A stretch of 64,000 nt of DNA from an uncultured Schlesneria sp. (GCA_903871875.1 CAIQIR010000142.1:16067-80066), one strand, 5' to 3'; positions 55,912-63,395 are shown, counted from the stretch's first letter. Translations and numbers: made by a program. Notes: generated by a model not told the origin, from the letters alone.

Positions 55912-57207
55912 ATGCCAGATCAATCCCGACGTCGATTTTTGAGTGCTGCCGGAACCATGATCGCGCTGCCCGCGTTCGAATCCTGGGGTTGGACGCGGCG
56001 ATTGGCTGCAGCGGCGGACAATTCGGGTGCTCGGCCGAAACGCGTCGTGTTCCTCGGTTTTGGCTGGGGGGTGACGAACGACACGTGGTTCCCGGACGTC
56101 AAACAGGCCGGTGGCAGTTACATCTTACCGGAAGGGTTGAAACCACTTGAACGGCACAAGTCGGATTTCACCGTCATTCAGGGATTGTCGAATCAATATA
56201 ATAACGAGGCTCACTGGGGCAGTACGTTCTGGCTGACAGGGGCCAACCGCTACTCGGAACCGGGACAGAGTTTTCATAACAGCATCTCGGCCGATCAGGT
56301 CGCTGCAGCGCACTTGGGAGCCGACACGCGATTTTCATCCATTCAGTTGGGAAGCGAAGACGTCAAAACGTCTGGACATGGCCCGGGACTGTCTCTCGCT
56401 TGGGATGCGCGTGGAAAACCGATTTCCGGATTGGATAATCCGGTCGGTGCGTTCCATCGGCTGTTTTCGGCCGATTCCCTGCCGCTGGAACAGCGACAAG
56501 CAAAACTGGCCCAACGTCGTAGCGTACTGGATGCCGTGCTGTCAGACGCACGACGAGTCGAACGAAAGCTGAACCGTGGCGACGCGGACAAGCTGGACGA
56601 ATACTTTCAAAGTATTCGTGACATCGAAGTCCGACTCAGCAAGGAAGAGCAATGGCTCTCAATTCCGAAACCGGGTGCTCCCGTCCAAGAGCCACACGAA
56701 GGACTCGCTGGACGTGACGAGATCAGAATGATGTACGAGCTGATCGTGGCCGCCTTCAGGACGGACAGTACGCGAGTGATCACGTATCGCCAACCGGTCG
56801 GCACGTTATTGAAAAGTCTCTCAATCAAATTCGCTCCGCACGATGTCAGCCACTACCTGCCCGGCGAACGGACAGTGGCCTCACAACAACGCGATACGGC
56901 CCAATCTGAATTGCTGGCAACATTGATCGATCAGTTGAAAGCCACCAAAGAGCCCGATGGTTCAAGCCTGTTCGATCACACCATTCTGGTCTATGGCAGC
57001 AATATTCGAACCATCCACTACCTGGATAACTGTCCCACGCTGATTGCGGGTCGTGGAGCGGGCTTGAAGCTGGGCGAACACATCGTGCTAAAAGAAAAGA
57101 ACACGCCGCTGTGCAACTTGTGGCTGAGCCTGTTGAACGGAGTCGGTGCGAAAGTGAAATCTCACGGGGACAGCACGGGCACGTTGAGCGAAGTGTTAGT
57201 CGGATAG
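55912..57207 (+). CDS. Tat-exported DUF1552 protein
   Basis: A 431-residue protein with a twin-arginine signal (SRRRFLSAAG) and an AGAGGA ribosome-binding site before ATG 55912. DUF1552 features: FLGFGWGVTNDTWFP near the start, IQGLSNQYNNEAHWGS and LVYGSNIRTIHYLDNCP near the end. Members are always coupled with the DUF1592-type cytochromes; they look like DUF1501/sulfatase-fold relatives, but activity is unknown. Confidence 0.9.
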   Translation: MPDQSRRRFLSAAGTMIALPAFESWGWTRRLAAAADNSGARPKRVVFLGFGWGVTNDTWFPDVKQAGGSYILPEGLKPLERHKSDFTVIQGLSNQYNNEAHWGSTFWLTGANRYSEPGQSFHNSISADQVAAAHLGADTRFSSIQLGSEDVKTSGHGPGLSLAWDARGKPISGLDNPVGAFHRLFSADSLPLEQRQAKLAQRRSVLDAVLSDARRVERKLNRGDADKLDEYFQSIRDIEVRLSKEEQWLSIPKPGAPVQEPHEGLAGRDEIRMMYELIVAAFRTDSTRVITYRQPVGTLLKSLSIKFAPHDVSHYLPGERTVASQQRDTAQSELLATLIDQLKATKEPDGSSLFDHTILVYGSNIRTIHYLDNCPTLIAGRGAGLKLGEHIVLKEKNTPLCNLWLSLLNGVGAKVKSHGDSTGTLSEVLVG

Positions 57208-57345
57208 TTGCTGATCGAGATCGGTTAGTTCTGAAATACGTTTGCTACGCTTGCGTCGTCGACGTTGCGTCTCGGTTCGTACCACGAAGAGTCGCACAAA
57301 CTCTTTCGACGCAGAAGAATTCACCACGTCCGTATTGAAACGACG

Positions 57346-57380
57346 ATCCCCGAGGATCAGCAAAACCGATCTCCGGGGAT
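57346..57380. terminator. Hairpin between convergent DUF1552 and slipin genes
   Basis: ATCCCCG (57346-57352) pairs with CGGGGAT (57374-57380), with partial inner GGATC/GATC pairing. No T-run; a shared end structure for convergent transcripts is likely. Confidence 0.45.
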
Positions 57381-57404
57381 GCGTGTGATGGGAACGGGTT
57401 GCGT

Positions 57405-58511
57405 TCACAGCAGGTTGACCACTTTGTCCGCCAGACCTTTATCGCCCAGGATGATATTGAGCTTGCCGGCCGAAGCGATCTTTTCCAGCACTTCCAGTTC
57501 GCGCAATCGCATCAGCGTCGGGCTGTCCGCCAACAGTTTGGCCGTATTGGCCTGGCTGCGGATGGCCGCCGTCTCTTCGCGCCGCGCGATCAGGTTGGCC
57601 TCGGCCGCCTTGCGAGCTTCCGTGACCTTGTTCATGAGATCCTTCATCTCGCCCGGCAGGATCACATCCCGAATACCGACCGAGGCGATTTCCAGGCCCA
57701 GTTCACCGGCCCGACGTCGGACGTTGTCCTCGATTTCCTTCGCGACGGCGTCCTTGTCCGTCAGAAATTGATCGAGTTCGCGCGCTCCGACCACGCTTCG
57801 CAACACAAGCTGCGTATCACGGTACAGAGCTTGCCGCACGTCGTCCGTCTGGCTGACCGCCTTGCGAGCGTCAACGACCTTGTAGGTCACAACGGCATTC
57901 AGTCGCAAAGTGACCTTGTCGGCAGTCATGATCTCCTGACCACCAACGTCGACGATGGTTTCCCGCAGGTCAACCTCAACAAATTTGGCCTCCGCTGCGC
58001 CTTTCCAGAAGCCGTATTCACCCGGAGCCAACGAATCGACGTAGCGGCCATCAATAAACAGCACGCCCACGTGATCTCGCTGGACCGAGCAGACATCGAT
58101 CAGCCGGTTGGCCAGCGGCGAACGCACAATGACCTTGAACTGTTCGTGTTCGAAGCGGACCGGCCGAATATCGATGATTTCGATCCGGACTTGCTTCTGA
58201 CCCGTCCAGTAGGCGTACTGACCGGCCGGCAAGATGTGACTGAATCGATTGTCGATCCAGACCAGGGCTCGTTCGTGGTCTTTCAGATCCAGGATCACGG
58301 CGCGTTCGGCGAGCGCACCCGACTTGATCATCAGGTCGAGCTTATCGTGAGCCAACCACGGATCACGCTGCGACACGATGTCGACACGGACGTTGCCCAG
58401 CGGGTCAAAGAACCAGTGCGTTCCGGCCGTGAGCAAGCCTTGAAACTCGCCGTCACGCAACAGCAAGCCCATTTCGTAGGTCCGAACTTTGAATCGCTTG
58501 AACAGAAGCAT
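57405..58511 (-). CDS. Slipin (SPFH/band 7 protein)
   Basis: A 368-residue stomatin-like protein. ATG 58511 has AGGAGG 8 bases upstream. The first 150 residues are an added domain with repeated GxxxxxLxxG-type strands; the SPFH domain (about 130-310) has QEIMTADKVTLRLNAVVTYKV and SVGIRDVILPGEMKDLMNKV, and a helical tail (EARKAAEANLIARREE) promotes oligomers. There is no clear membrane helix. Slipins organise membrane proteins. It is the first gene downstream of the tRNA array on the same strand. Confidence 0.88.
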   Translation of the reverse strand: MLLFKRFKVRTYEMGLLLRDGEFQGLLTAGTHWFFDPLGNVRVDIVSQRDPWLAHDKLDLMIKSGALAERAVILDLKDHERALVWIDNRFSHILPAGQYAYWTGQKQVRIEIIDIRPVRFEHEQFKVIVRSPLANRLIDVCSVQRDHVGVLFIDGRYVDSLAPGEYGFWKGAAEAKFVEVDLRETIVDVGGQEIMTADKVTLRLNAVVTYKVVDARKAVSQTDDVRQALYRDTQLVLRSVVGARELDQFLTDKDAVAKEIEDNVRRRAGELGLEIASVGIRDVILPGEMKDLMNKVTEARKAAEANLIARREETAAIRSQANTAKLLADSPTLMRLRELEVLEKIASAGKLNIILGDKGLADKVVNLL

Positions 58512-58912
58512 GGCCAACCTCCTTTCTGGAGGATCAAACAACGGAAGGCCTTCGTGGCCTCGCAAAGACAGGTGCTTTGATGATGCAGAGGTAAAAGACA
58601 CCCGCAGAAGGTGAAACGTTCGCGGATCACAGGGAAAAACACGGAGAAAAGTTTGAGCCGCGGTCTTACTGGGCGTCGCAGCGTGGCGAGGCGGGCTTTC
58701 GTCCTGAGGCGGACCTCAAGACTCCTCAGCCAACCCGTTCACGCACCGTTGCCAAATAAACGCCACGGCGGAATCCACTTTCTGCAGGGTGTGTTCCACT
58801 GCTGCCAGGACCACGGCGAACCACGGTCTTGGCCAATCCAACAAACGTTCACCTCCCTTGGGCGACAGGTTGAACAGGTCTTGCGACCCATTCGGGGAGT
58901 CGGTTGTGAGCC
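58512..58912. other. Region between slipin and the tRNA array
   Basis: About 400 bases. A minus-strand frame from a TTG near 58840, with GGAGG before it, would encode about 42 residues ending at 58716; it is too short to be confident. Nothing else is seen. Confidence 0.4.
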
Positions 58913-58984
58913 GATGTGGTACGGGAGTCGAACCCGTGACTGCCAGATTATCAGTCTGGTGCTCTTCCTCTGAGCTAACCACAC
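58913..58984 (-). tRNA. tRNA-Ile(GAT)
   Basis: Complete cloverleaf: acceptor GTGTGGT/ACCACAT, anticodon loop CTGATAA, T-arm GGGTTCGACTCCC. Last tRNA of the array in transcription order. No encoded CCA. Confidence 0.9.
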
Positions 58985-59088
58985 TAACGACGTCCGGTCA
59001 GAACCCATGTTCGGAACAGTCGAAGCCAAACCCTTTCGAGTGACCCGACCGCCGCTGGACGGACGACATCAATGCTTTCAATCCCAAG

Positions 59089-59160
59089 TAACGCCGGTGG
59101 GAGTCGAACCCACTGCAAACGGTTTTGCAAACCGCCGTCATGCCGTGTGACATCAGCGTT
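59089..59160 (-). tRNA. tRNA-Cys(GCA)
   Basis: Acceptor AACGCTG/CGGCGTT, D-stem GTCA/TGAC, anticodon loop TTGCAAA, T-arm GTGGGTTCGACTCCCAC. First base pair is A-T, not G-C. Confidence 0.88.
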
Positions 59161-59170
59161 GTCTATTCAG

Positions 59171-59241
59171 TGCCCTTGCCGGTAGTCGAACCCGATCTTC
59201 AACCTTCGCAGAGTCGCGTGCATCCTCCACACTCCAAGGAC
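59171..59241 (-). tRNA. tRNA-Arg(GCG), unusual
   Basis: Acceptor GTCCTTG/CAAGGGC, D-stem GTGT/GCAC, anticodon loop CTGCGAA. G34 in an Arg CGN tRNA is rare in bacteria, which use ACG. The T-stem has a 53-61 G-A mismatch, so function is not sure. Confidence 0.7.
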
Positions 59242-59310
59242 AAAATGGTCTTCCTCTCTCAACACGAGAATGACCTTCGATGACCAATCATTCTTCGTCG
59301 CGCGTTAAAA

Positions 59311-59381
59311 TACCCCGCCGAGGAATCGAACCCCGCCCGACTGCTTCGAAGGCAGCCATGCATCCTCCACACCCGCAGGGC
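59311..59381 (-). tRNA. tRNA-Arg(TCG)
   Basis: Acceptor GCCCTGC/GCGGGGT, same GGAGGAT D-loop as its neighbours, anticodon loop CTTCGAA, T-loop TTCGATT. One of three adjacent CGN-reading tRNAs. Confidence 0.85.
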
Positions 59382-59391
59382 ATCACAGCAA

Positions 59392-59463
59392 TATCCCGAC
59401 CTGGAATCGAACCAGGGCCTGGACCTTCGGAGAGTCCAATGCAATCCGCGACAACATCGGGAC
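59392..59463 (-). tRNA. tRNA-Arg(CCG)
   Basis: Acceptor GTCCCGA/TCGGGAT, anticodon stem GGACT/GGTCC with loop CTCCGAA, T-arm CCTGGTTCGATTCCAGG. Confidence 0.87.
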
Positions 59464-59470
59464 AAAACAG

Positions 59471-59544
59471 GGCCGACGACTGGATTCGCACCAGCATGAT
59501 TCCGCTTACAAGGCGGACGCCTTTCTCAGTCGAGCCACGTCGGC
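59471..59544 (-). tRNA. tRNA-Thr(TGT)
   Basis: Acceptor GCCGACG/CGTCGGC, anticodon stem TCCGC/GCGGA with loop CTTGTAA. The T-loop is TGCGAAT instead of TTCGANT. Confidence 0.83.
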
Positions 59545-59550
59545 AGACAG

Positions 59551-59621
59551 CACGAGCGTGAGGATTTGAACCCCATCCAGCAGTTTTGGAGGCTGCCCGC
59601 TCACCCAGGAGCATCACTCGT
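59551..59621 (-). tRNA. tRNA-Trp(CCA)
   Basis: Acceptor ACGAGTG/CGCTCGT, G73 as expected for bacterial Trp, anticodon loop CTCCAAA. Base 31-39 is a C-A mismatch. Confidence 0.85.
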
Positions 59622-59663
59622 GTGTTGCCGCCGAGCCACTACGAAACAACTCGGCGGCGGTCA

Positions 59664-60311
59664 TCATTCATCCAGTTCCACGGTCCAGTACGCCTCACTG
59701 AGGAACTTGGACCAGCTTTTAATTCGCAAGTCATGCCGGGCGTAGAGTGGTCTCCAGTTTGGGCGAACCGGCGACTTTCGCAGCGGCATGTGCGCTTCGG
59801 TCGGCGTACGGTCAGCCTTCCGCATGTTGCACTGCAGGCAAGCCAAGACACAGTTCTCCCACGTACTGGTGCCCCCACGCGATCGCGGCAACACGTGATC
59901 AATCGTCAGGTCTTCAATACTGAGGCTTGCATGGCGCGAACCGCATCCAATCTCAACTTCCCGTCGCTCCGCGCCGATAGAGCGGCTGTGCCGCCCACAG
60001 TACTGACAGGTGAACCGGTCGCGTTTGTAGATGTTCCGCCGACTGAATGTGACCGCGTTCGTGGGAACCCGGTCATACTGGGTCAGCGTAATCACTTCCG
60101 GCACGCGAATCCGAAACGTCACCGACTGGACGAACAGTTCATCCTCCTGCGGGATCAGCTTCGCCCAATCGGCCCAGGTGTACAGCTGAAAGTCGTTGGG
60201 ATCGACGATCCGCGCCCGCTCGGCAGCCACCAGCGTCAGTGAACGCGCCACCGACGCTACGCCTACCGGCTGCCAGTTCCGGTTTAGTACCAGCGTTTGT
60301 CGACTCAACAT
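59664..60311 (-). CDS. HNH endonuclease
   Basis: About 215 residues. ATG 60311 is preceded in frame by GTG 60317/60320, which have AAGGAG upstream, so the true start may be a GTG. The N-terminal half begins SRQTLVLNRNWQPV, typical of a widespread bacterial HNH family. The nuclease has a zinc pair FTCQYCG, then IDHVLPRSRGG with the catalytic His, then ENCVLACLQCNMRK with the second zinc pair and the N of HNH. It lies inside the tRNA array between tRNA-Trp and tRNA-His, on the same strand. It may be a stand-alone enzyme or a homing-type gene that helped spread the array. Confidence 0.88.
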   Translation of the reverse strand: MLSRQTLVLNRNWQPVGVASVARSLTLVAAERARIVDPNDFQLYTWADWAKLIPQEDELFVQSVTFRIRVPEVITLTQYDRVPTNAVTFSRRNIYKRDRFTCQYCGRHSRSIGAERREVEIGCGSRHASLSIEDLTIDHVLPRSRGGTSTWENCVLACLQCNMRKADRTPTEAHMPLRKSPVRPNWRPLYARHDLRIKSWSKFLSEAYWTVELDE

Positions 60312-60343
60312 CGCCACCACGATCTTCTCCTTCTTATGAAAAG

Positions 60344-60418
60344 GGTGTTCGAACGGGATCGAACCGTCACCTTCGGTTTCACAAACCGACATGCAGAAAC
60401 CACTACACCACGAACACC
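60344..60418 (-). tRNA. tRNA-His(GTG)
   Basis: Acceptor GTGTTCG/CGAACAC, with encoded G-1 (60418) and C73 (60344), the His identity pair. Anticodon loop TTGTGAA. Confidence 0.92.
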
Positions 60419-60423
60419 ATGCA

Positions 60424-60510
60424 TTCTCGGACCAGGAATCGAACTTGCTGTCAAAAAGCGAACAGGACCCCGTTAGGACCAGGGCGTGATTTCCATTTCA
60501 CCATCCGAGA
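60424..60510 (-). tRNA. tRNA-Arg(CCT) with an insertion in the variable region
   Basis: Acceptor TCTCGGA/TCCGAGA and anticodon arm CCCTG/CGGGG with loop GTCCTAA are sound. Between the anticodon stem and the T-loop there are about 15 extra bases compared with tRNA-Arg(TCT) nearby, and the T-stem has two mismatches. Confidence 0.65.
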
Positions 60511-60511
60511 G

Positions 60512-60602
60512 CGGAAGGAGCGGGAGTTGAACCCGCAAGGCAGTTTTAATAATGCTCGACCGGCTTCCAACCGGTTCCCGTCGCCATTCGGGTGGCCCTT
60601 CC
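60512..60602 (-). tRNA. tRNA-Ser(GGA)
   Basis: Class II with long variable arm; acceptor GGAAGGG/TCCTTCC, G73, anticodon stem ACCGG/CCGGT with loop TTGGAAG. Confidence 0.9.
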
Positions 60603-60615
60603 GTATTTTCTTCAA

Positions 60616-60687
60616 TACCTCGACCAGGACTCGAACCCAGAACACCCCGTTAGAAGCGGGGTATGATTTCCGTTTCACCACCGAGGA
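60616..60687 (-). tRNA. tRNA-Arg(TCT)
   Basis: Anticodon stem CCCCG/CGGGG with loop CTTCTAA, T-arm GGGTTCGAGTCC. The first acceptor pair is T-T (mismatch). Confidence 0.82.
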
Positions 60688-60695
60688 ATCAAATG

Positions 60696-60781
60696 CGGAA
60701 GGCAAGGGATTCGAACCCTCACGGCCCGAAGACCGCACGGTTTAGCAAACCGGCCCGGCAAACCTTATTCGGCTACCTTCC
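60696..60781 (-). tRNA. tRNA-Ser(GCT)
   Basis: Class II; acceptor GGAAGGT/GCCTTCC, G73, anticodon loop TTGCTAA, variable arm GCGGTCTTCGGGCCGT, T-arm AGGGTTCGAATCCCT. Confidence 0.9.
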
Positions 60782-60938
60782 GTTATTCAGCAGAGGTCCG
60801 ACATTCACTGGCTGACGCGATTCAACTTCACCGAACAGAATGAGGTAGAGTGCTAACCCACTCCGTACGCGTTTCGTTGATCGCAATGGCAATCGTTCAC
60901 GAGTGGATAGCATCGAACAAGTGAAAAAATGAAATCAA

Positions 60939-61436
60939 ATGGTGCACGCAAATCGAGGCATTTTCGTCTTAGTGATCATCGAAACCCTTGCCATCGGATG
61001 GGTGTTGCGAGACCGCCAATCGGTCCTACCGTCGATTGCCCTGGCCCTCGTTGTCTTCTTGATTTGGTCTTGCGAAACGACGGGCCTGTATTTCATCGCA
61101 ACTGGGATTCAACAAATGCATCCCAAAATAAAAAGGCACCGACTCATGATGACATACGGCGGGTTCTGGGGGATCCAGGTCGTGGGAGCACTGTTGCTTT
61201 ACTCCGTAATGCAGGTGCATACGTTGCCGATTGCTTTTGAACTCGTTGTCTGCCACCTGTTTGCCAACGTGATCGTTTATTGCGTCCGGAAACTTGTCGA
61301 GCCTTTTTTAGTCCGATCGAACGCAACGAAAGTCAACGATTGCGTCTGGTGGGATTCCGCTGCTTCGGCCGCTGGTATATCACCTGTGTGTTGCCTGTTC
61401 TCAATCTTGATCTGCAAGGCCTGTTCTTTGTTTTGA
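60939..61436 (+). CDS. Putative membrane protein inside the tRNA array
   Basis: A 165-residue frame on the strand opposite to the tRNAs, with hydrophobic segments at about 6-20, 28-48, 70-90 and 98-115, then a Cys-rich end. No clear ribosome-binding site and no known family. Long helices without shadowing by another gene suggest it is real, but this is not certain. Confidence 0.45.
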   Translation: MVHANRGIFVLVIIETLAIGWVLRDRQSVLPSIALALVVFLIWSCETTGLYFIATGIQQMHPKIKRHRLMMTYGGFWGIQVVGALLLYSVMQVHTLPIAFELVVCHLFANVIVYCVRKLVEPFLVRSNATKVNDCVWWDSAASAAGISPVCCLFSILICKACSLF

Positions 61437-61464
61437 ATGAGCGCTAACGCGAGATTACGAAGAC

Positions 61465-61534
61465 TTGCAGACCCCGGTAACGATCCGGGCATCCCGGCCT
61501 TATGAAAGCCAGTCGGGCACCTGCCCCGCCTGCA
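61465..61534 (-). tRNA. tRNA-Met-type (CAT), atypical
   Basis: Acceptor TGCAGGC/GTCTGCA and anticodon loop TTCATAA are good, but the D-stem GGGC/GCCC closes a loop of only AGGT, and the T-loop is ATCGTTA, lacking T54 and A58. It could be Met, initiator or Ile2 by anticodon, or a decayed gene. Confidence 0.6.
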
Positions 61535-61614
61535 GATTCGTTTTTTGAGTTAATTCTCAAAATCGAATACGGTTAAGAGTGCATCCAAGCATTTTGAAAA
61601 GGAGGCAGCGTACG

Positions 61615-61818
61615 ATGTTGGCTCAGGTAGGTCTCGACGCCGTAGTGAACTCCGCATTGAATCTGATTCTAAGTCCAATAGTCTTGATCTGGTTCGCTGC
61701 CGCCAGCTATTTGATGTTGCTGCTTTTTTTTGGTCTATTTGTCGCTTGCGTTAGAGCCTGGAACCGATACTTCGTTTCAATCAATGATCGACACCACAGT
61801 GACCAAGGGGAGAGTTGA
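61615..61818 (+). CDS. Small putative membrane protein inside the tRNA array
   Basis: A 67-residue frame from ATG 61615 with AAGGAGG about 9 bases upstream. One or two membrane segments (about 10-40), then a basic tail. The stop overlaps the 3' end of tRNA-Leu(CAG) on the other strand. The strong ribosome-binding site supports it; the function is unknown. Confidence 0.5.
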   Translation: MLAQVGLDAVVNSALNLILSPIVLIWFAAASYLMLLLFFGLFVACVRAWNRYFVSINDRHHSDQGES

Positions 61819-61883
61819 ACTCCCAAGCCCGTAAGGGCACGACGTTCTGAGCGTCGCGTGTCTACCAGTTGCACCACTTGGCC
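61800..61883 (-). tRNA. tRNA-Leu(CAG)
   Basis: Class II; acceptor GGCCAAG/CTTGGTC, A73, anticodon stem CGACG/CGTCG with loop CTCAGAA, long variable arm. Confidence 0.9.
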
Positions 61884-61891
61884 ATAGTCAT

Positions 61892-61964
61892 TGACCCGTG
61901 CGGGATTTGAACCCGCGTTGCCGGCGTGAGGGGCCAGCATCCTGAACCGCTAGAAGAACGGGCC
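61892..61964 (-). tRNA. tRNA-Glu(CTC) with C33
   Basis: Acceptor GGCCCGT/ACGGGTC, anticodon stem CTGGC/GCCGG with loop CCCTCAC. Position 33 is C where nearly all tRNAs have U. T-arm GCGGGTTCAAATCCCGC is regular. Confidence 0.8.
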
Positions 61965-61974
61965 GAAATTCGAG

Positions 61975-62055
61975 TGCGTCGGGCAGGAGTTGAACCTGCA
62001 CTGCACGAGGCGGGTGGGTTACAGCCACTTGGGCACGCCAATGCCCAGCCGACGC
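61975..62055 (-). tRNA. tRNA-Tyr(GTA)
   Basis: Class II; acceptor GCGTCGG/CCGACGC, A73, anticodon loop CTGTAAC, T-arm GCAGGTTCAACTCCTGC. Confidence 0.88.
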
Positions 62056-62067
62056 ATATTGTTTCAG

Positions 62068-62142
62068 TGACACGGGTGGGATTTGAACCCACAAAACACG
62101 AAGGTTTGAGCTTCGCCGCTTTGCCAGATTGCGTACCGTGTC
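62068..62142 (-). tRNA. tRNA-Leu(CAA) with short variable loop
   Basis: Acceptor GACACGG/CCGTGTC, A73, anticodon stem CGAAG/CTTCG with loop CTCAAAC. The variable region is only about 6 bases, so the gene is class I, although bacterial tRNA-Leu is class II. Confidence 0.75.
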
Positions 62143-62149
62143 ATGTCAG

Positions 62150-62223
62150 CGTCCTCGATGGGATTTGAACCCACGTCTCCACCGTGACAGGGTGGCGAGC
62201 ATTCCAGGCTGCTCCGCGAGGAC
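62150..62223 (-). tRNA. tRNA-Asp(GTC)
   Basis: Acceptor GTCCTCG/CGAGGAC with G73, D-stem GAGC/GCTC, anticodon stem CCACC/GGTGG with loop CTGTCAC. Confidence 0.92.
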
Positions 62224-62293
62224 CGAACCGCCGGATTATCTTGCCGGCAGGGTATTGCACCATGAACTCATCGATGACAAAATTACGGCCAAC

Positions 62294-62608
62294 ATGAAAT
62301 CAATTTCCGTTTCTGCCGATACGCGTGGCCTCAAAACCACCGCGAAGCGAATCAGCGTCGCTTGTGTCGTCTGTTTGGCAATTTGCTATGTTTCGGTGTA
62401 TTTAATTCTGAGGAATCGTGGAATACGCGAAATGCGCCAGTATGACTCAGTAGGACTTCTTTACGATTCGGTGGAAAACGTCGAAAGGACACACGATCTG
62501 AGTATCCATCTTTTTCGATCCTGTATATTTGCACCATTGAACTTTCTCGATCAACAGTTATTTGGATGCCCTGGTCCTGTAAAGAGTATTCTCTTCGACC
62601 TCAGTTGA
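62294..62608 (+). CDS. Putative small membrane protein inside the tRNA array
   Basis: A 104-residue frame from ATG 62294, opposite to the tRNAs, with one membrane helix (about 20-42, VACVVCLAICYVSVYLIL) followed by a charged region. No clear ribosome-binding site. It is the third such frame between tRNAs; unknown function. Confidence 0.4.
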   Translation: MKSISVSADTRGLKTTAKRISVACVVCLAICYVSVYLILRNRGIREMRQYDSVGLLYDSVENVERTHDLSIHLFRSCIFAPLNFLDQQLFGCPGPVKSILFDLS

Positions 62609-62629
62609 CGGGTTGGAACGTTACTCCAG

Positions 62630-62702
62630 TGGTCCTGGGTGGACTCGAACCACCGCTCTTCTTCTTGTAGGGAAGCTGCCTTCGCCGCTGGGCTACAGGA
62701 CC
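62630..62702 (-). tRNA. tRNA-Val(TAC) with C33
   Basis: Acceptor GGTCCTG/CAGGACC, anticodon stem GCTTC/GAAGA (one mismatch) with loop CCTACAA, so base 33 is C. T-arm GGTGGTTCGAGTCCACC is regular. Confidence 0.78.
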
Positions 62703-62716
62703 GGATCAAATAAAAA

Positions 62717-62809
62717 TGGACTCAACGGGAATCGCACCCACCCTGTATTTAGGAAACTTAACCGGGCTCGGTTTGCAGGACCGATGTCTTCCTGTTGGAC
62801 CATGAGCCC
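62717..62809 (-). tRNA. tRNA-Ala(TGC) with C33 and long variable region
   Basis: Acceptor GGGCTCA/TGAGTCC, anticodon stem TCGGT/ACCGA with loop CCTGCAA. About 26 bases lie between the anticodon and T-stems where Ala should have 5. T-loop is TGCGATT. Confidence 0.62.
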
Positions 62810-62829
62810 GAATGTTCGTCGCCAGCATG

Positions 62830-62915
62830 CGGAAGCCGTGGGACTCGAACCCACAAGCGGGATGTTCCCGCCGCCTGTTTTCAAGACAGGTTCCTCATCC
62901 GGCCGGATGACTTCC
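62830..62915 (-). tRNA. tRNA-Ser(TGA)
   Basis: Class II; acceptor GGAAGTC/GGCTTCC, G73, anticodon stem CCTGT/ACAGG with loop CTTGAAA. Confidence 0.92.
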
Positions 62916-62927
62916 GTAATCTGTAAA

Positions 62928-63021
62928 TTGCGGGAGTTGGAATCGAACCGGGCACCGAGCCGAGGGCTTGGTCCCTCCGGGTTCAGAGCCCAGCATCGCT
63001 ACCAGCAGCGACTTTCCCGCA
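62928..63021 (-). tRNA. tRNA-Gln(CTG) with insertion and weak T-stem
   Basis: Acceptor TGCGGGA/TCCCGCA, D-arm and anticodon loop CTCTGAA match the neighbouring Gln(TTG). The variable region is about 20 bases longer and three of five T-stem pairs are broken. Confidence 0.62.
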
Positions 63022-63067
63022 ATGGTTCTGCGTCAAATGACACGCTCTCGGTTGAGAAGTTCACAAA

Positions 63068-63141
63068 TTGCGGGGGCAGGAATCGAACCTGCGCCTCCGG
63101 GGTCAAAGCCCAGCATCGCTGCCAACAGCGACTACCCCGCA
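63068..63141 (-). tRNA. tRNA-Gln(TTG)
   Basis: Acceptor TGCGGGG/CCCCGCA, A73, anticodon stem CTGGG/CCCGG with loop CTTTGAC, T-arm GCAGGTTCGATTCCTGC. Confidence 0.92.
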
Positions 63142-63148
63142 ATGAAAG

Positions 63149-63220
63149 AGGGAAGGGTGGGACTCGAACCCACGCGTGGGTGCTTAACAAGCACCTGCTC
63201 TGCCGCTGAGCTACCGACCC
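63149..63220 (-). tRNA. tRNA-Asn(GTT)
   Basis: Anticodon stem GGTGC/GCACC with loop TTGTTAA; T-arm GTGGGTTCGAGTCCCAC. The acceptor GGGTCGG/CCTTCCC has two mismatches. Confidence 0.8.
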
Positions 63221-63227
63221 AATCAAG

Positions 63228-63299
63228 AGTGCCCTGCGGGAATCGAACCCGCCTGTCCAGCTTGGAAGGCTGGCACCTCTGCCGCTCGGCCAAGGGCAC
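63228..63299 (-). tRNA. tRNA-Gly(TCC)
   Basis: Acceptor GTGCCCT/AGGGCAC with T73, as in bacterial Gly; anticodon stem CCAGC/GCTGG with loop CTTCCAA. Confidence 0.92.
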
Positions 63300-63314
63300 G
63301 TGTTATTTTCAAGG

Positions 63315-63395
63315 CGGAAGCCGTGAGACTCGAGCCCACAATCCCGATTCTTCGGGACACCTGCTTTCGAGCGGTGTTCAACTACCGCGGCTTCA
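63315..63395 (-). tRNA. tRNA-Ser(CGA), partly irregular
   Basis: Class II; acceptor TGAAGCC/GGCTTCC (first pair T-C), G73, anticodon CGA. The anticodon stem pairs only CACC/GGTG and the T-loop starts with C54. Confidence 0.7.
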
